From: Aquiluna sp.
GTDB taxonomy: Bacteria > Actinomycetota > Actinomycetes > Actinomycetales > Microbacteriaceae
Length of the DNA stretch: 64,000 nucleotides
Direction: 5' to 3'
Assembly: GCA_028822985.1 (NCBI GenBank)
Contig: JAPKCK010000005.1
Span: 32,743-96,742, forward strand
A model generated the notes under the pieces. It was given only the letters and a program-made list of their open reading frames with translations, searched no databases and was not told the DNA's origin. The position numbers and the translations under genes are program-made. Shown in pieces: positions 1 through 10,344 of the stretch. Each line of letters starts with the position of its first letter. The first letter of the stretch is position 1.

Positions 1-753
1 CATGATTCGGCCAAGGAGTTGCCGATGAACACTGGTCTGGTCCTGGTTTCTGAGAGAGGAAGCGCGCTGGGTCGAGTTAGTGAGAACCGCACTATTCGTC
101 TAGTCAAGGGCGATCGAGACCTTTTTGGTCTTCATGGCCGATCGGCAGAGCAAAGGCTTGCCATCGATTCACTGCTGGACCCGGCAATGGGCATCGTCTC
201 TCTGGGGGGACGCGCGGGAACAGGGAAGAGCGCTTTAGCTTTGTGTGCGGGCCTAGAAGCAGTGCTGGAAAGACGCCAGCACAAAAAGATCATGGTCTTC
301 CGCCCGCTATACGCCGTAGGTGGGCAGGAGCTGGGCTATCTGCCCGGCTCCGAAGCCGAGAAAATGAATCCCTGGGCGCAGGCAGTTTTTGACACCCTTG
401 GGGCGCTGGTTTCTAAAGAGGTAATCGAAGAAGTCATGAATCGTGGAATCCTCGAGGTTTTGCCGCTCACTCACATTCGCGGTCGATCACTCCACGACAC
501 CTTCGTAATTGTCGATGAAGCACAGTCGCTTGAGAGAAACGTTCTACTGACAATGCTCTCTCGGATAGGTCAAAAATCCCGCGTTATTTTGACTCACGAC
601 GTGGCTCAACGCGACAACTTACGAGTTGGAAGGCACGATGGAGTTGCCTCGGTTGTAGAGAAGCTCAAGGGCCAGTCAATCTTCAGCCACGTCACTCTGA
701 CGAGGTCGGAGCGAAGTGAAATTGCAGCGTTGGTGACCGAGCTACTTGACTAA
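1..753 (+). CDS. PhoH family ATPase, C-terminal part (cut by window start)
   Basis: The frame is open from base 1 ([12 protein letters not shown]...), so the true start lies outside the window. The visible 250 residues form a PhoH-type P-loop ATPase: Walker A GRAGTGKS near residue 70 and Walker B VIVDEAQS near residue 170. The ELPMNTG...GSALGR linker at the beginning is typical of PhoH2 proteins, in which an N-terminal PIN ribonuclease domain precedes the ATPase; that the missing part is a PIN domain is inference. PhoH2 proteins are described as RNA helicase/RNases of toxin-antitoxin character. The PhoH family assignment is firm; the subtype is likely. Confidence 0.88.
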   Translation, partial: HDSAKELPMNTGLVLVSERGSALGRVSENRTIRLVKGDRDLFGLHGRSAEQRLAIDSLLDPAMGIVSLGGRAGTGKSALALCAGLEAVLERRQHKKIMVFRPLYAVGGQELGYLPGSEAEKMNPWAQAVFDTLGALVSKEVIEEVMNRGILEVLPLTHIRGRSLHDTFVIVDEAQSLERNVLLTMLSRIGQKSRVILTHDVAQRDNLRVGRHDGVASVVEKLKGQSIFSHVTLTRSERSEIAALVTELLD

Positions 754-799
754 CAACTGGGGATAACCCAGAACGTCCCCACCACTTTGGTTCTAGCTT

Positions 800-1300
800 G
801 TGGTGATGTTCGCAGGTTATTTATCTTTGGTTCCGATAGTACTCATTGCTGCTCTTGCTATCCCGCTGTCGATCACTGATGTTAGAGAACACCGGCTTCC
901 AAATAAGCACACCTACTTTTTGATCTCTACTTCCATTGCTGGAACACTGCTTACCAGCCTCCTTGAGGCACTCTGGGAGGATTTTGCAGTGGGTATCGCG
1001 CTCGGGGTAGTAACCGCTGTTATCGGCTTCCTGCTGGCTAGATTCGGAACAATTGGGATGGGCGACGTAAAACTTTTGACTGCGATGCATGTTTGCCTAG
1101 GTTGGCATTCGCCGGCTCTAGTTTTATTTTCTCTGAGTCTTAGCCTGGCCCTGGCAAGCTCAGCCAGTCTTGTTGGCTTAGTGATGGGAAAGCTAAATCC
1201 CCGAACGCTAATACCTCTAGGACCCTATTTACTCATTGGGTTTTTGGTCGTTTCCTATTCACCGGTGTCGGCAGTTATTACTGGGGAGGCCTGGTCATAG
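800..1300 (+). CDS. A24 family (type IV prepilin) peptidase, short form
   Basis: A 166-residue polytopic membrane protein. The two aspartates expected of A24 aspartic peptidases are present, in [12 protein letters not shown] near residue 27 and in GMGDVK near residue 90. It lacks the N-terminal cysteine-rich methylase domain of full-length PilD, as is usual for actinobacterial and FlaK/TadV-like forms. Such enzymes cut leader peptides from prepilins at the membrane. No pilin or secretion gene is next to it. The GTG start at 800 is followed by GTG and an ATG at 806, either of which could be used; no clear Shine-Dalgarno is seen. The 3' end overlaps the convergent fumC by 23 bp. Confidence 0.8.
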   Translation: MVMFAGYLSLVPIVLIAALAIPLSITDVREHRLPNKHTYFLISTSIAGTLLTSLLEALWEDFAVGIALGVVTAVIGFLLARFGTIGMGDVKLLTAMHVCLGWHSPALVLFSLSLSLALASSASLVGLVMGKLNPRTLIPLGPYLLIGFLVVSYSPVSAVITGEAWS

Positions 1301-2666
1301 GAAGTACTGCTAGCAGCTGGTCGAGTTGCTCGAGGCTCAGTGTGTCGCCGTCGACATACCCTAGATCAAGCGCGGCCTGTTTCACCGTGACACTGTTTGC
1401 CACCGCGTGCTTGGCAATCTTTGCGGCCGCTTCATATCCGATGACCTTATTCAAGGGTGTGACTATCGCCGGTGATGATTCTGCGAGCGCCTTGGCCCTA
1501 TCCTCATTCACCAGTAAGCCATCGATTGTTTTGTCGGCAAGAACACGCATTGAGCTTGAAAGCAACCTGATCGACTCCAGGAGAGCGTTCCCCATGACAG
1601 GGATAGCAACGTTCAACTCGAAGTTTCCACTTGCACCGGCCCAAGTCACGGTCGCATCATTTCCAATTACTTTTGCGCAAACCATTAGTACCGCCTCCGG
1701 GATTACCGGATTCACTTTGCCGGGCATGATTGAGCTACCGGGCTGAAGATCTGGAATCTGCAGTTCGCCGAGTCCAGTGTTTGGGCCAGATCCCATCCAA
1801 CGAATATCGTTGTTGATTTTAGTTAGGCTTACCGCCAAAACCTTAAGCGCACCGGATGCCTCCACGAGCGCGTCTCTCGCGCCCTGCGCTTCAAAGTGGT
1901 CACGAGCTTCGGTGATCGGGAGGCCAGTTTCCTTGGCTAGATGGTTAATTATTGCCTGGGGGAAGCCCTTGGGTGTGTTTATGCCGGTGCCTGTGGCGGT
2001 CCCGCCCTGCGGGACTTCGCTGACTCTCGGCAGGGTCGCTTCGACTCGCTCGATCGCGTATCGGATTTGCGCTGCATAACCGGCAAATTCCTGCCCAAAA
2101 GTGACCGGGGTGGCGTCCATCAAGTGGGTACGGCCAGGCTTAACCAGATCATTCCAAGCGATCGCCTTTTTTTCAAGATGTCCGGCTAGGTAATCGAGTG
2201 AAGGCAGGAGATCTTTGATAAGCGCGCTGGTGATTGCAACGTGAACTGACGTTGGGAATACATCATTGGAGGATTGCGACATGTTTACGTGATCGTTTGG
2301 GTGAACCTCGGATCCCAAGTGACTGGTGGCTAGAGTTGCTAAGACCTCGTTCATGTTCATGTTCGAGCTAGTGCCACTGCCGGTTTGAAATACATCTACG
2401 GGGAAGTGCTCATGGTGTTCGCCGGCGATAATCTGATCAGCGGCAAACTGAATTGATGCGGAAATACTCTCGTCAAGAATGCCCAGCTGGGCATTAGCTA
2501 GTGCTGCAGCTTTTTTGATGCGGGCCAGAGCGACTATCTGTTCTTTTTCTAATCTGGTTCCGGAGATTGGAAAGTTTTCAACCGCACGTTGTGTTTGAGC
2601 CCGGTAGAGCGCGTCTTTGGGAACTTTTACCTCACCCATGGTGTCTTGCTCTATGCGATATTCCAT
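1278..2666 (-). CDS. fumC: Class II fumarate hydratase
   Basis: A 462-residue class II fumarase that interconverts fumarate and L-malate in the TCA cycle. The superfamily signature [11 protein letters not shown] is intact near residue 316, and the [14 protein letters not shown] and [10 protein letters not shown] substrate-binding stretches are present. Length is normal for the family. A TTG codon lies directly before the ATG at 2666; the ATG is preferred. It lies 10 bp downstream of the carbonic anhydrase gene on the same strand and may share its transcript. Confidence 0.97.
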   Translation of the reverse strand: MEYRIEQDTMGEVKVPKDALYRAQTQRAVENFPISGTRLEKEQIVALARIKKAAALANAQLGILDESISASIQFAADQIIAGEHHEHFPVDVFQTGSGTSSNMNMNEVLATLATSHLGSEVHPNDHVNMSQSSNDVFPTSVHVAITSALIKDLLPSLDYLAGHLEKKAIAWNDLVKPGRTHLMDATPVTFGQEFAGYAAQIRYAIERVEATLPRVSEVPQGGTATGTGINTPKGFPQAIINHLAKETGLPITEARDHFEAQGARDALVEASGALKVLAVSLTKINNDIRWMGSGPNTGLGELQIPDLQPGSSIMPGKVNPVIPEAVLMVCAKVIGNDATVTWAGASGNFELNVAIPVMGNALLESIRLLSSSMRVLADKTIDGLLVNEDRAKALAESSPAIVTPLNKVIGYEAAAKIAKHAVANSVTVKQAALDLGYVDGDTLSLEQLDQLLAVLPMTRPPQ

Positions 2667-2676
2667 CAATCTCTCG

Positions 2677-3306
2677 CTATCTGTCTAATTCGATTGTTCC
2701 ACGAAATTCGACTACGCGGACTTCACCAAGCTCTAGTTTGTACTGTGCTCCGACGATCGCAACTCGACCGGCCTCGATTGCATCTCTAATAACGGCGGAT
2801 TTGTCAGCAATTTCCTGGACGGTATCTCTGATGTGGCGGTTGGTAAATTCGTCGATCGACGTTTCTCCGAGGGCCAGTCCGCGCTCAATGGTCGGAGTAA
2901 TTCGGTTCACAATATTGTGAATGAACTCGCCTTTTGCAGACAACTTTCCCTCTTGAGCGGCCATTCCAGCCTTGATAGCACCACATTGGTCGTGGCCGAG
3001 TATGAGTATCAAAGGGACGCCTATTACTTCAACCGCGAATTCCAGAGAACCCAGAATTGTCTCCGCCAACACTTGGCCTGCATTTCGAACAACGAATAAG
3101 TCGCCAAGCCCAACATCGAAGATCATCTCCGCTGCAAGTCTCGAATCTGAGCAGCCAAAAACTGCTGCGAACGGTGTTTGCTCTCCTGCTAGCTCGCGTC
3201 GTTGTTCAGCGTCTTGATGCCGGTGCTCGGGTACACCGGATACGAAATTCTTGTTGCCTCGCACTAGCTTGCTCCAAGCTTGCTCGGAGGTCAGAACTTC
3301 GGCCAT
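2677..3306 (-). CDS. Beta-class carbonic anhydrase
   Basis: A 209-residue cytoplasmic carbonic anhydrase that catalyses reversible hydration of CO2. The beta-class zinc-site motifs are present: CSDSR (Cys and catalytic Asp) and HDQCGA (His and Cys). I take the ATG at 3306 (MAEVLTSEQ) because an AGGAAA ribosome site precedes it and a longer start would run into the upstream DUF4245 gene. It is followed by fumC and preceded, 7 bp away, by the DUF4245 gene, so the block from xseA to fumC could be one transcript. Confidence 0.93.
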   Translation of the reverse strand: MAEVLTSEQAWSKLVRGNKNFVSGVPEHRHQDAEQRRELAGEQTPFAAVFGCSDSRLAAEMIFDVGLGDLFVVRNAGQVLAETILGSLEFAVEVIGVPLILILGHDQCGAIKAGMAAQEGKLSAKGEFIHNIVNRITPTIERGLALGETSIDEFTNRHIRDTVQEIADKSAVIRDAIEAGRVAIVGAQYKLELGEVRVVEFRGTIELDR

Positions 3307-3313
3307 AAATTTC

Positions 3314-3868
3314 CTAGTTGAGTTCAGATGAAATAGCTTTTGCCAGCTTTTCAAAATCAGCCGTAACAGCTGTTCCATAGATTACAACCACAGAATTCTC
3401 TAGTCGGTGCAAAAGCGCATATTCAGTGGTCCCGGGAGGAGAAGATGGGTTGATTGTTGGCCATATTTCCCAGGTTAATCCCGACAGTTCGATTTGCCCG
3501 TCTTGGAAGTTACTGCTTAGTAAGTCGCTCTCCCAGGAAGGATTGGAATCATATGCTTGAGAAAGTCCAATGTACTGGTTGTCCTCGGTCACGAATCCGA
3601 CATACCAACTGACAACTCCGAGATTTGTCTCTAATCGTGCGGCGTTAGCCCACCAGTCCGAGGGGACCTCTGGGCTCAGAGCTTGCTGGCCGAGTGATTC
3701 TGACGCTTCCACGGAGATTGTCTGGTAATCCACCGCAGCAATTCGATTGCTGTCATCTCTTGGAACACCAAGGTAGATTGCGGCCACCAAGCCAGTGGTC
3801 ACAATCAGTGAAAGGATTAGATTTCTTATGGTTTGTTTCGCTCGGCGCTGCTCTGGGGTAAGGCTCAC
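3314..3868 (-). CDS. DUF4245 family membrane-anchored protein
   Basis: A 184-residue protein with a short basic cytoplasmic N-terminus ([10 protein letters not shown]), one membrane segment ([20 protein letters not shown]) and an extracytoplasmic domain rich in Trp and Gly. This is the architecture and approximate sequence of DUF4245, an actinobacterial family of unknown function typically next to xseB. The GTG start at 3868 overlaps the xseB stop as GTGA, which indicates translational coupling and decides the start. No enzymatic motif is visible. Confidence 0.75.
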   Translation of the reverse strand: MSLTPEQRRAKQTIRNLILSLIVTTGLVAAIYLGVPRDDSNRIAAVDYQTISVEASESLGQQALSPEVPSDWWANAARLETNLGVVSWYVGFVTEDNQYIGLSQAYDSNPSWESDLLSSNFQDGQIELSGLTWEIWPTINPSSPPGTTEYALLHRLENSVVVIYGTAVTADFEKLAKAISSELN

Positions 3869-4074
3869 TTGGTCTGACGCTCCTTGGATGCCTTGTCTAG
3901 TTTTTTGCGAGCGCCACTCAACCACTCTTCGCAGTGCTTAGCCAGAGCCTCACCACGCTCCCAGAGGGCCATTGAAGACTCTAAGCTCACATTTTGCTGC
4001 TCTAGTTGCTGCACGACTTCCTGAAGCTCGTCTCTGGCCTGCTCGTAGCTCAGTGAACTAATTTCTTTTGACAT
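3865..4074 (-). CDS. xseB: Exodeoxyribonuclease VII small subunit
   Basis: A 69-residue all-helical protein beginning [18 protein letters not shown]. The family hallmark ([21 protein letters not shown]) is clear. It binds the C-terminal helices of XseA in the large exonuclease VII complex that degrades single-stranded DNA. The ATG at 4074 is chosen over ATGs at 4089 and 4092 from family length and start. It overlaps the 3' end of xseA by 17 bp and couples to the DUF4245 gene downstream. Confidence 0.93.
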   Translation of the reverse strand: MSKEISSLSYEQARDELQEVVQQLEQQNVSLESSMALWERGEALAKHCEEWLSGARKKLDKASKERQTK

Positions 4075-5305
4075 CTCTCTCCCTAACATCATCTACTGTT
4101 GCTGAAATTTCCTGGCTGGCTGAAACGACACTAAAGGCCTCGCCTTTTTTTGCCATGTTGATTACTTTGCCATCGACCGAAGTTATCACCGCGTAGCCGC
4201 GTTCCAAAGTCAATTGCGGCGATAGGGACCTAGCGCGAGCATGTAACTGCTCAACCTCAGCAGTGCTCCGCTCAATTCGGAAGCCCAAGATTTCAACAAG
4301 CCTTCTGGTTGCTTGAGTCAAAATTTCTTGTTGGTTATCAACGAAACCGAATGGAGATGCCAGAACGGGCCGGGACCTCATCGAGGTAATGCTTTGCTGC
4401 TGGTTTTCAACCAGAGACGACATTCGAAACCAAATTCGTTCTGCGGCATTGGAGAGCTTGGAAAATTCCTCTGCGATGTCTGGGACGACTCTCTTAGCGG
4501 CATCGGTCGGTGTTGATGCTCGGAGGTCCGCAATTAAGTCTAAAAGTGGCTGGTCATTTTCGTGGCCAATGGCGCTGACTATCGGCGTTTTGGCTGCAGC
4601 GGCAGCCCGCACCAGGCGCTCGTCGCTAAAAGGAAGTAGATCTTGGAAACTTCCACCGCCACGGGCGATGATTATCACGTCTACATCAGTCATCAGGTCC
4701 AGTTGCTCAAGGGCCAAAATAATCTCTGCCACTGCTCGATCGCCCTGAACTAGTGTATTTATCACTTCGAATTCGACTTCGGGCCAGCGCAGCCGGGAGT
4801 TTTGAAGAACATCCTTCTCGGCGTCAGATTTTGCACCAGTGATGAGGCCAATTTTGTTTGGCAAAAAGGGAAGAGGCTTTTTTAGCCCCGCATCAGTGAG
4901 GCCCTCGGCGATTAGTTGAAGCTTAAGTTTTTCGATTCGCTCAAGAAGCTCTCCAAGTCCAACCTTGTGCATCTGGATAACGCGCATCGTTAGCTTGCCG
5001 TTTTTCGGCCAGAACACTGGTTGCACAAGTGCTACTACTCGGTCGCCTTGGCTAAGCCCGGGCGCTATCTCAGCTCCGGAGCTCGCAAAAGCGTGTATTT
5101 CAATTGAATTTTCAATGTCTAGATCACGGATTGACCCAAACATGTTGGTCCCGCGCTCGGTGAACGACTGCAGTTCTCCTTCAATCCAGACTCTCCCAAG
5201 CTTCTCAATCCAGTCCTTTAGTGATTTAGATAGCGTGGAAACCTGCCATGGGGAATGCTCAGTGCTAACTTTGGATTGCAACTCATTACCGACTGCTTGC
5301 TCCAA
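4058..5305 (-). CDS. xseA: Exodeoxyribonuclease VII large subunit
   Basis: A 415-residue catalytic subunit of exonuclease VII, acting on single-stranded DNA from either end. Visible are the N-terminal OB fold ([10 protein letters not shown]), the catalytic-domain motifs [13 protein letters not shown] and IIIARGGGS, and [12 protein letters not shown]. The TTG start at 5305 is supported by a strong AAGGAGG site five bases upstream. It is divergent from ispH with a 32-bp gap, so the two promoters must overlap or lie partly inside the genes. Confidence 0.95.
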   Translation of the reverse strand: MEQAVGNELQSKVSTEHSPWQVSTLSKSLKDWIEKLGRVWIEGELQSFTERGTNMFGSIRDLDIENSIEIHAFASSGAEIAPGLSQGDRVVALVQPVFWPKNGKLTMRVIQMHKVGLGELLERIEKLKLQLIAEGLTDAGLKKPLPFLPNKIGLITGAKSDAEKDVLQNSRLRWPEVEFEVINTLVQGDRAVAEIILALEQLDLMTDVDVIIIARGGGSFQDLLPFSDERLVRAAAAAKTPIVSAIGHENDQPLLDLIADLRASTPTDAAKRVVPDIAEEFSKLSNAAERIWFRMSSLVENQQQSITSMRSRPVLASPFGFVDNQQEILTQATRRLVEILGFRIERSTAEVEQLHARARSLSPQLTLERGYAVITSVDGKVINMAKKGEAFSVVSASQEISATVDDVRERDVKRN

Positions 5306-5337
5306 ACTGACCTCCTTGCTGGGGTTTGTAGAATTGA

Positions 5338-6354
5338 ATGGTGACCCTTATCAACAATACCGACCTAAAAGACACTGGAACGAACAAGAAAGTCCTCCTA
5401 GCGGCGCCGAGAGGCTACTGCGCAGGAGTAGACCGAGCGGTGATCGCAGTTGAAAAGGCCTTAGACCACTACGGAGCGCCGGTTTATGTTCGCAAGCAAA
5501 TAGTCCACAACAAACATGTCGTGCGCTCCTTAGAACGTCGTGGAGCAATATTTGTTGAAGAAGTGGATGAGGCCCCTGAGGGTTGCGTCATGATCTTTAG
5601 TGCTCACGGAGTTTCTCCAGCGGTAGTTGCGATGGCCGAATCCAGGAACCAACAAACCATCGACGCTACCTGCCCATTGGTAACCAAGGTCCACCGCGAG
5701 GTTCAGCGCTTTGAAAAAGAGGGTTACGACATTCTTTTGGTTGGCCACGAAGGTCACGAAGAGGTTGAGGGAACCGCAGGTCAGGCTCCAGGTATAGTCC
5801 AGCTAATTGACGGCAATGAAGACATCGCAAAGGCCAAGGTCAAAGACCCGAGTAAGGTCATTTGGCTTTCTCAAACTACGTTGTCGGTCGACGAAACCAT
5901 GGAAACTGTTCTGAAAATCCGCGAGAGATTCCCGCTGTTGGAGAATCCGCCCAGCGATGACATCTGTTACGCCACCCAAAACCGTCAGGTGGCCATCAAG
6001 AAAATCGGTGCCGATTCCGATCTCGTAATTGTTGTCGGATCGGCAAACTCGTCGAACACCGTCAGGCTCGTCGAAGTTGCTCTTGAGGCAGGGGCGAAAG
6101 CCGCCTATCGAGTCGACTTTGCGTCCGAAATTGAAGAGTCCTGGTTTGAAGGCGTTGCAACCGTTGGAGTGAGTTCGGGCGCATCAGTGCCTGAGGAGCT
6201 TGTGTCAGATGTACTCGACTACCTTGATGAGAAGGGTTTTGGCAACGTTTCTACGGTCACCACCGCCGAAGAGGACATTCAGTTCTCGCTGCCAAAAGAG
6301 CTCCGCAAGGAGCTAAAAGGCGCAGGTCACGATACGTCGAACAAAAAGCGCTAA
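5338..6354 (+). CDS. ispH: 4-hydroxy-3-methylbut-2-enyl diphosphate reductase
   Basis: A 338-residue iron-sulfur enzyme for the last step of the MEP isoprenoid pathway, making IPP and DMAPP. The three conserved cysteines of the [4Fe-4S] site are in [22 protein letters not shown] and ICYATQNRQ. The substrate-contact histidines VHNKHVV and FSAHGVSP and the [13 protein letters not shown] helix are present. ATG start at 5338. The actinobacterial neighbourhood with xseA is conserved. Confidence 0.97.
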   Translation: MVTLINNTDLKDTGTNKKVLLAAPRGYCAGVDRAVIAVEKALDHYGAPVYVRKQIVHNKHVVRSLERRGAIFVEEVDEAPEGCVMIFSAHGVSPAVVAMAESRNQQTIDATCPLVTKVHREVQRFEKEGYDILLVGHEGHEEVEGTAGQAPGIVQLIDGNEDIAKAKVKDPSKVIWLSQTTLSVDETMETVLKIRERFPLLENPPSDDICYATQNRQVAIKKIGADSDLVIVVGSANSSNTVRLVEVALEAGAKAAYRVDFASEIEESWFEGVATVGVSSGASVPEELVSDVLDYLDEKGFGNVSTVTTAEEDIQFSLPKELRKELKGAGHDTSNKKR

Positions 6355-6367
6355 TTACCCCTAGAGA

Positions 6368-6383
6368 AGTTTTTTAGAAAACT
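6368..6383. terminator. Possible weak bidirectional terminator between ispH and fba
   Basis: AGTTTTTTAGAAAACT is a 16-base near-palindrome between the convergent ispH and fba genes. T-rich on one strand and A-rich on the other, it could form a short stem with a T tract for both directions. The stem is AT-only and weak, so this is tentative. Confidence 0.3.
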
Positions 6384-7404
6384 ACCAGGCGGACTTGCCG
6401 GCGGAACCCAACTGCGTGGCAGCCTGAATCACTCGAGATGCCATGCCTGCCTCAGCGGCAGCTCCCCAGTTCCTGGGGTCATAGAGCTTCTTGTTTCCAA
6501 CTTCGCCATCGATGCGCAAAACGCCATCGTAGTTTTTTAGCATGTGGTTCACCACTGGCCGGGTGAATGCGTATTGGGTGTCGGTGTCAATGTTCATTTT
6601 GATTACACCGAATGAAACCGCATCGGATATCTCTTTGTCGGTTGATCCGGATCCGCCATGGAAGACCAAGTCAAACGGATTCTCTTGTCCGTATTTCGCC
6701 CCGATCTCACGCTGAATTTCCTCTAGTAGCTCAGGTCGAAGGTGGACGTTGCCTGGCTTATAGACACCGTGAACGTTTCCAAAGGTTAGAGCCGACAGGT
6801 ATCGTCCTTTTTCACCCAAACCCAGAGCTTCGATGGTCTTGATTCCGTCTTCAACAGTTGTGTAGAGGTGCTCATCGATTGCGCCTTCAACGCCATCCTC
6901 TTCGCCGCCAACCGCGCCCACTTCAATTTCAAGAACTGCTCCCACATTGTGGGTCTTTGCAAGCAGCTCCTGGGCAATGACCAAGTTCTTATCCAGGGCA
7001 ATTGCCGATCCATCCCACATGTGGGAGTTGAAGATCGATTCGCCGCCCGACCTAACCCTTTCCGCCGAGAGCTCCAAGAGGGGACGCACAAATCCGTCAA
7101 GCTGATCTTCTGAGCAGTGATCGGTGTGGAGGGCGACCTTGATGTCATAGTTTTTAGCGACCTCTTTAGCAAAGGCAGCAAAGGCCAATGCGCCGGAAAC
7201 TCGGTGCTTTATTGTCGAACCGGACCAATAGTCTGCTCCCCCCGTGGAGACCTGCAGGATGCCGTCGGAACCGGCTGCCTGCAAGCCGGCAAGGGCTGCA
7301 TTCAAAGTCTGGGAGCTCGACACATTGAGGGCTGGATAGGCAAAGCCCCCGGCTTTGGCGCGGTTCAGCATCTCAGAATATTCGTTGGAAGTTACGACTG
7401 CCAT
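6382..7404 (-). CDS. fba: Class II fructose-bisphosphate aldolase
   Basis: A 340-residue zinc-dependent aldolase of glycolysis and gluconeogenesis. Class II metal-site motifs are visible: LHTDHCSED near residue 93, the GNVHGVYKPG histidine, and VFHGGSGSTDKE. The length and the YVxxxN-free form fit the actinobacterial/yeast-like subgroup. ATG start with GGAG nine bases upstream. It lies 12 bp downstream of a PfkB kinase gene on the same strand and is probably cotranscribed with it. Confidence 0.95.
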   Translation of the reverse strand: MAVVTSNEYSEMLNRAKAGGFAYPALNVSSSQTLNAALAGLQAAGSDGILQVSTGGADYWSGSTIKHRVSGALAFAAFAKEVAKNYDIKVALHTDHCSEDQLDGFVRPLLELSAERVRSGGESIFNSHMWDGSAIALDKNLVIAQELLAKTHNVGAVLEIEVGAVGGEEDGVEGAIDEHLYTTVEDGIKTIEALGLGEKGRYLSALTFGNVHGVYKPGNVHLRPELLEEIQREIGAKYGQENPFDLVFHGGSGSTDKEISDAVSFGVIKMNIDTDTQYAFTRPVVNHMLKNYDGVLRIDGEVGNKKLYDPRNWGAAAEAGMASRVIQAATQLGSAGKSAW

Positions 7405-7416
7405 GATGTTTGCTCC

Positions 7417-8424
7417 TTAGGGCTTTGCTGGCTCACCGAGAAGGTGATTTCGGTCTGGATTTTGGTTAACTGTCGCTGAAACAAGGTTCTCAATGCTTTG
7501 GAGTCCACTGGTAGGTTGTTGGACTTTTGCCGCTCCCCATTGAACCGCCGCCGAAATACCTTCGGCTATGTCGAACCCAACTCCGTATGCGGTCTCGTCA
7601 GCCGGATGCGTGGCCAGTGCCGCAAGGAACCCGGCAATGGTCGAATCCCCAGCTCCGACAGTGTTGATGACCTTCACGGGAGCTGTGCGGGCATGTATCG
7701 CGTGCGAGCTTGTGACGGCAAGTATTCCGTCGACTCCCAATGAAGCCATCACGCAGTCGATTCCCCAGCCGTTTAGCTGGCGAGCCGCAGCAATTACGTC
7801 CCCAAAAGTAGTGAGCTCTCTTCCGACGCACTCGGCTAGTTCGTGAGCGTTGGGCTTCATAACTGTGGCGCTGCCATTTTGAGCCCAGAAACGAAGTGCG
7901 GGGCCGGAAGTATCAAGCACAACGCGAACACCAAGTTTTTTCGTCAGATCGAATAGCGGCTGAAGATCTATTGCCTCGCCTGTTTCCAGTATGTCTGGGT
8001 GAGCGCCGGCAACAACCAACCACATGGCGCCACTGGCGACCAGGGTTTCCTCAGTGAGTCTCAGGACGTGATCCCAGTCAGCTTGCTTTAGGGCCCTTGG
8101 ATTTTCATTAATTTTTGTGGTCGGTCCGTTTTCTTCGACGATTGTAGTTGAGACACGAAGTGTCCCTTCAACCCAAAGCGGCGTGAGAAATTCAGAACCT
8201 GTGCGCTCCAGAACGCCAGTGTCTGCATCACCAATCGGCACGATTCCAGGGGCTTCTATATTCGCAAGCCTTAGGGCTCTAGAAACATTGATCCCCTTGC
8301 CGGCTAACTCCTCGCCCACTCGAGTAGCACGGTTTACACCGCCAGCTTCTAAGTTGTTTACGAAGTAGGTTCTGTCGAGAGTTGGGGCTGGCGTGAGCGT
8401 GACTATGGAGGTATTGCCTGCCAT
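7417..8424 (-). CDS. PfkB family 1-phosphofructokinase / hexose-phosphate kinase
   Basis: A 335-residue ribokinase-fold kinase. N-terminal TLTPAPTLDRTYF and GGVNRA..GGKGINVSRAL-type motif (here ELAGKGINVSRAL), and the anion-hole/catalytic-base signature NTVGAGDSTIAGF near residue 260 define the PfkB family, closest to 1-phosphofructokinase or tagatose-6-phosphate kinase. It is directly upstream of fba, so product fructose-1,6-bisphosphate could go straight to aldolase. No fructose PTS gene or DeoR regulator is adjacent. ATG at 8424 has an AAGGAG site; an earlier in-frame ATG at 8466 lacks one. Confidence 0.85.
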   Translation of the reverse strand: MAGNTSIVTLTPAPTLDRTYFVNNLEAGGVNRATRVGEELAGKGINVSRALRLANIEAPGIVPIGDADTGVLERTGSEFLTPLWVEGTLRVSTTIVEENGPTTKINENPRALKQADWDHVLRLTEETLVASGAMWLVVAGAHPDILETGEAIDLQPLFDLTKKLGVRVVLDTSGPALRFWAQNGSATVMKPNAHELAECVGRELTTFGDVIAAARQLNGWGIDCVMASLGVDGILAVTSSHAIHARTAPVKVINTVGAGDSTIAGFLAALATHPADETAYGVGFDIAEGISAAVQWGAAKVQQPTSGLQSIENLVSATVNQNPDRNHLLGEPAKP

Positions 8425-8510
8425 GGTTACTCCTTGAAGGTGGGGTAGTAAAAACTGAGATTCCACTCACATCTTTGTAGGCGCGTTCTCAACACTATAG
8501 CGATAAGTGC

Positions 8511-9722
8511 TCAGTCGTCGGAAAGCTCCTTGGAGGTCATTGCGGTTGGAGATTCCTCGATTTGCTTGGGTTCGGTAATCGAGTCAATTCCCAGCTCATT
8601 CTCGTCAAGATCATTTAGCTTCCTGGCAGTCACCAGCATTCTGGACTCCAGGCTGGACACGAAGGCGTTGTAGGACTTCACCGTTGAGGTTAGTTTGTTG
8701 CCAAGGTCTGACGTGAGAGTAGCAAGCTTTCCAACTCGTTCATAAAGCTCTCGGCCCAGTTTTATCATTGAGCGAACCTGGGACTCATCCGCGTTTTGGC
8801 GCCAAATGTAGTTGATTGTTTTCAGAACGGAAAACAGCGAAACCGGAGACGAGAGCGCAACGTTTTTCTTGAATGCGTACTCCATCAGCGCGGGGTCCGA
8901 ATCCAGAGCGGCAGAAAGCAAAGATTCGCTCGGCAGAAAACAGATCACGAAATCTGGAGACGAATTTAAGCCAGTCCAATAGGCCTTACTGCCCAAGTCG
9001 TCAATGTGTTTTCTTACTGCGGCTACGTGGTCCTTGATCAGGCGGTCCCGTCGGCTTGCTTCTTCGCCGGTTGCAAGTTCCGAGATAGCGCTGGCTTCTT
9101 GATAGGCGCTGAATGGAACCTTGGAGTCAATGGCTAGTGACTTGCCTCCGGGAAGGTTGATCACCATGTCAGCCCGGCCCATACCGGTGTCGGTGGTGAT
9201 GGTTGCCTGCTCGGAAAAGTCTGCATGCTTGATTAGACCGGCAAGCTCCACCAGTTTCCGAAGTTGAGTCTCACCCCAAACGCCCCGAAGGCTGTTTGAG
9301 CTAAGCGCCTGGGAAAGCTGCTGAGTTTGCTTTCTGAGATTCTCATCGGTTTCGACCGCGGTTCTCAACTGCTCGGAGATGGAGCTGAATTGCTCGGTGC
9401 GCTCTCGCTCCAGGCGTTGGACAACATCTTGCATTTGTTGAAGCTGTTGCTTTACTGGTCCCAGCTGAACTAAAACTTTATTTTCCTGGTCTTGCTGATT
9501 GGCCTGAATTGCAGCGGCCTGGTCGGCCTTGAGAAGCTGAGCGCGCAGCTCCTTTTCTGTTGCCTCTAGGCCGGCCAACTTGCTTCCAAGTTCCGGGTCA
9601 GATCCAACGATTTTTCGTTTCTGGAATCTAATGCCGAATACGGCTCCAATGATTAGGCCGAATAGAAGGGCACTGACGCCCGCCCACATGGCTGTGCTGC
9701 TAGCAATAAGTCCAGTTTCCAT
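8511..9722 (-). CDS. rmuC: DNA recombination protein RmuC homologue
   Basis: A 403-residue protein with an N-terminal membrane segment (ALLFGLIIGAVFGIRF), a long coiled coil (residues about 45-130) and the RmuC nuclease-like core: LRGVWGETQLRKLVE, DMVINLPGGKSLAIDSKVPF and DFVICFLPSES. RmuC limits recombination between inverted repeats in E. coli; the biochemical activity is unproven. Length is typical for the short actinobacterial form. ATG start at 9722. Confidence 0.9.
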   Translation of the reverse strand: METGLIASSTAMWAGVSALLFGLIIGAVFGIRFQKRKIVGSDPELGSKLAGLEATEKELRAQLLKADQAAAIQANQQDQENKVLVQLGPVKQQLQQMQDVVQRLERERTEQFSSISEQLRTAVETDENLRKQTQQLSQALSSNSLRGVWGETQLRKLVELAGLIKHADFSEQATITTDTGMGRADMVINLPGGKSLAIDSKVPFSAYQEASAISELATGEEASRRDRLIKDHVAAVRKHIDDLGSKAYWTGLNSSPDFVICFLPSESLLSAALDSDPALMEYAFKKNVALSSPVSLFSVLKTINYIWRQNADESQVRSMIKLGRELYERVGKLATLTSDLGNKLTSTVKSYNAFVSSLESRMLVTARKLNDLDENELGIDSITEPKQIEESPTAMTSKELSDD

Positions 9723-9744
9723 ACTCCCAAGTATTGCAGTGGGG

Positions 9745-10308
9745 TCAGACTAATAAGGTCTTAAAACGCTGCTTCGTTTTGATTAGCAACTCATCCAAAG
9801 AGCCCACTTCGTGTCGGTTAGCCATGTCCAGCGCAATCCTTGCGCAGGCGTCAGCATCCGCCAGCGCATCGTGGTGAGCAAACTCTTCGTGCCCTATCGC
9901 ATACGCGACAGCGTTTAAACGGTAGCTGTCCAAGTTGTAGGTCTTCCTGGCCATGTGCAACGTGCACCCATAACTCAAGTTTGGAAGATCAAATGACACC
10001 GCCGCGGCTGAGGCGCGAAGCACGCCCATGTCAAAAGCGGCATTGTGAGCGAGAAGTGGCAACCCATCGGTAAAAAGCAACAATTCTGGGAGTACTTCCT
10101 CCCAATCAGGCGCATCCACGATGTTCTCCGGCTTGATTCCGTGGACCCGGATGTTTCCTTCGTGGAACCAGTTGTTTGGAAAAGGCGGTCGAAATAACAT
10201 CGAAAGCGTCTCGGATATTTTCCCATCGGTAACCTTTACCAAGCCCACTGCGCAAGGGGACGCGGGCGAGGAATTAGCTGTTTCAAAGTCAATGCTTATG
10301 AATTCCAT
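9745..10308 (-). CDS. DEDDh 3'-5' exonuclease (DNA polymerase III epsilon-like)
   Basis: A 187-residue exonuclease domain protein. The DEDDh set is visible: SIDFETAN (Exo I, D and E), AHNAAFDMGVLRA (Exo II) and HDALADADACARIA (Exo III, H and D). There is no BRCT or helicase domain. Such stand-alone proteins trim or proofread DNA or RNA; the substrate cannot be told from sequence. I prefer the ATG at 10308 (MEFISIDFE) to a TTG at 10332, because the fold starts immediately. It diverges from ychF. Confidence 0.85.
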   Translation of the reverse strand: MEFISIDFETANSSPASPCAVGLVKVTDGKISETLSMLFRPPFPNNWFHEGNIRVHGIKPENIVDAPDWEEVLPELLLFTDGLPLLAHNAAFDMGVLRASAAAVSFDLPNLSYGCTLHMARKTYNLDSYRLNAVAYAIGHEEFAHHDALADADACARIALDMANRHEVGSLDELLIKTKQRFKTLLV

Positions 10309-10344
10309 GGCCACACAGCAAGTATGAGGCAATAAGCTTTGCCG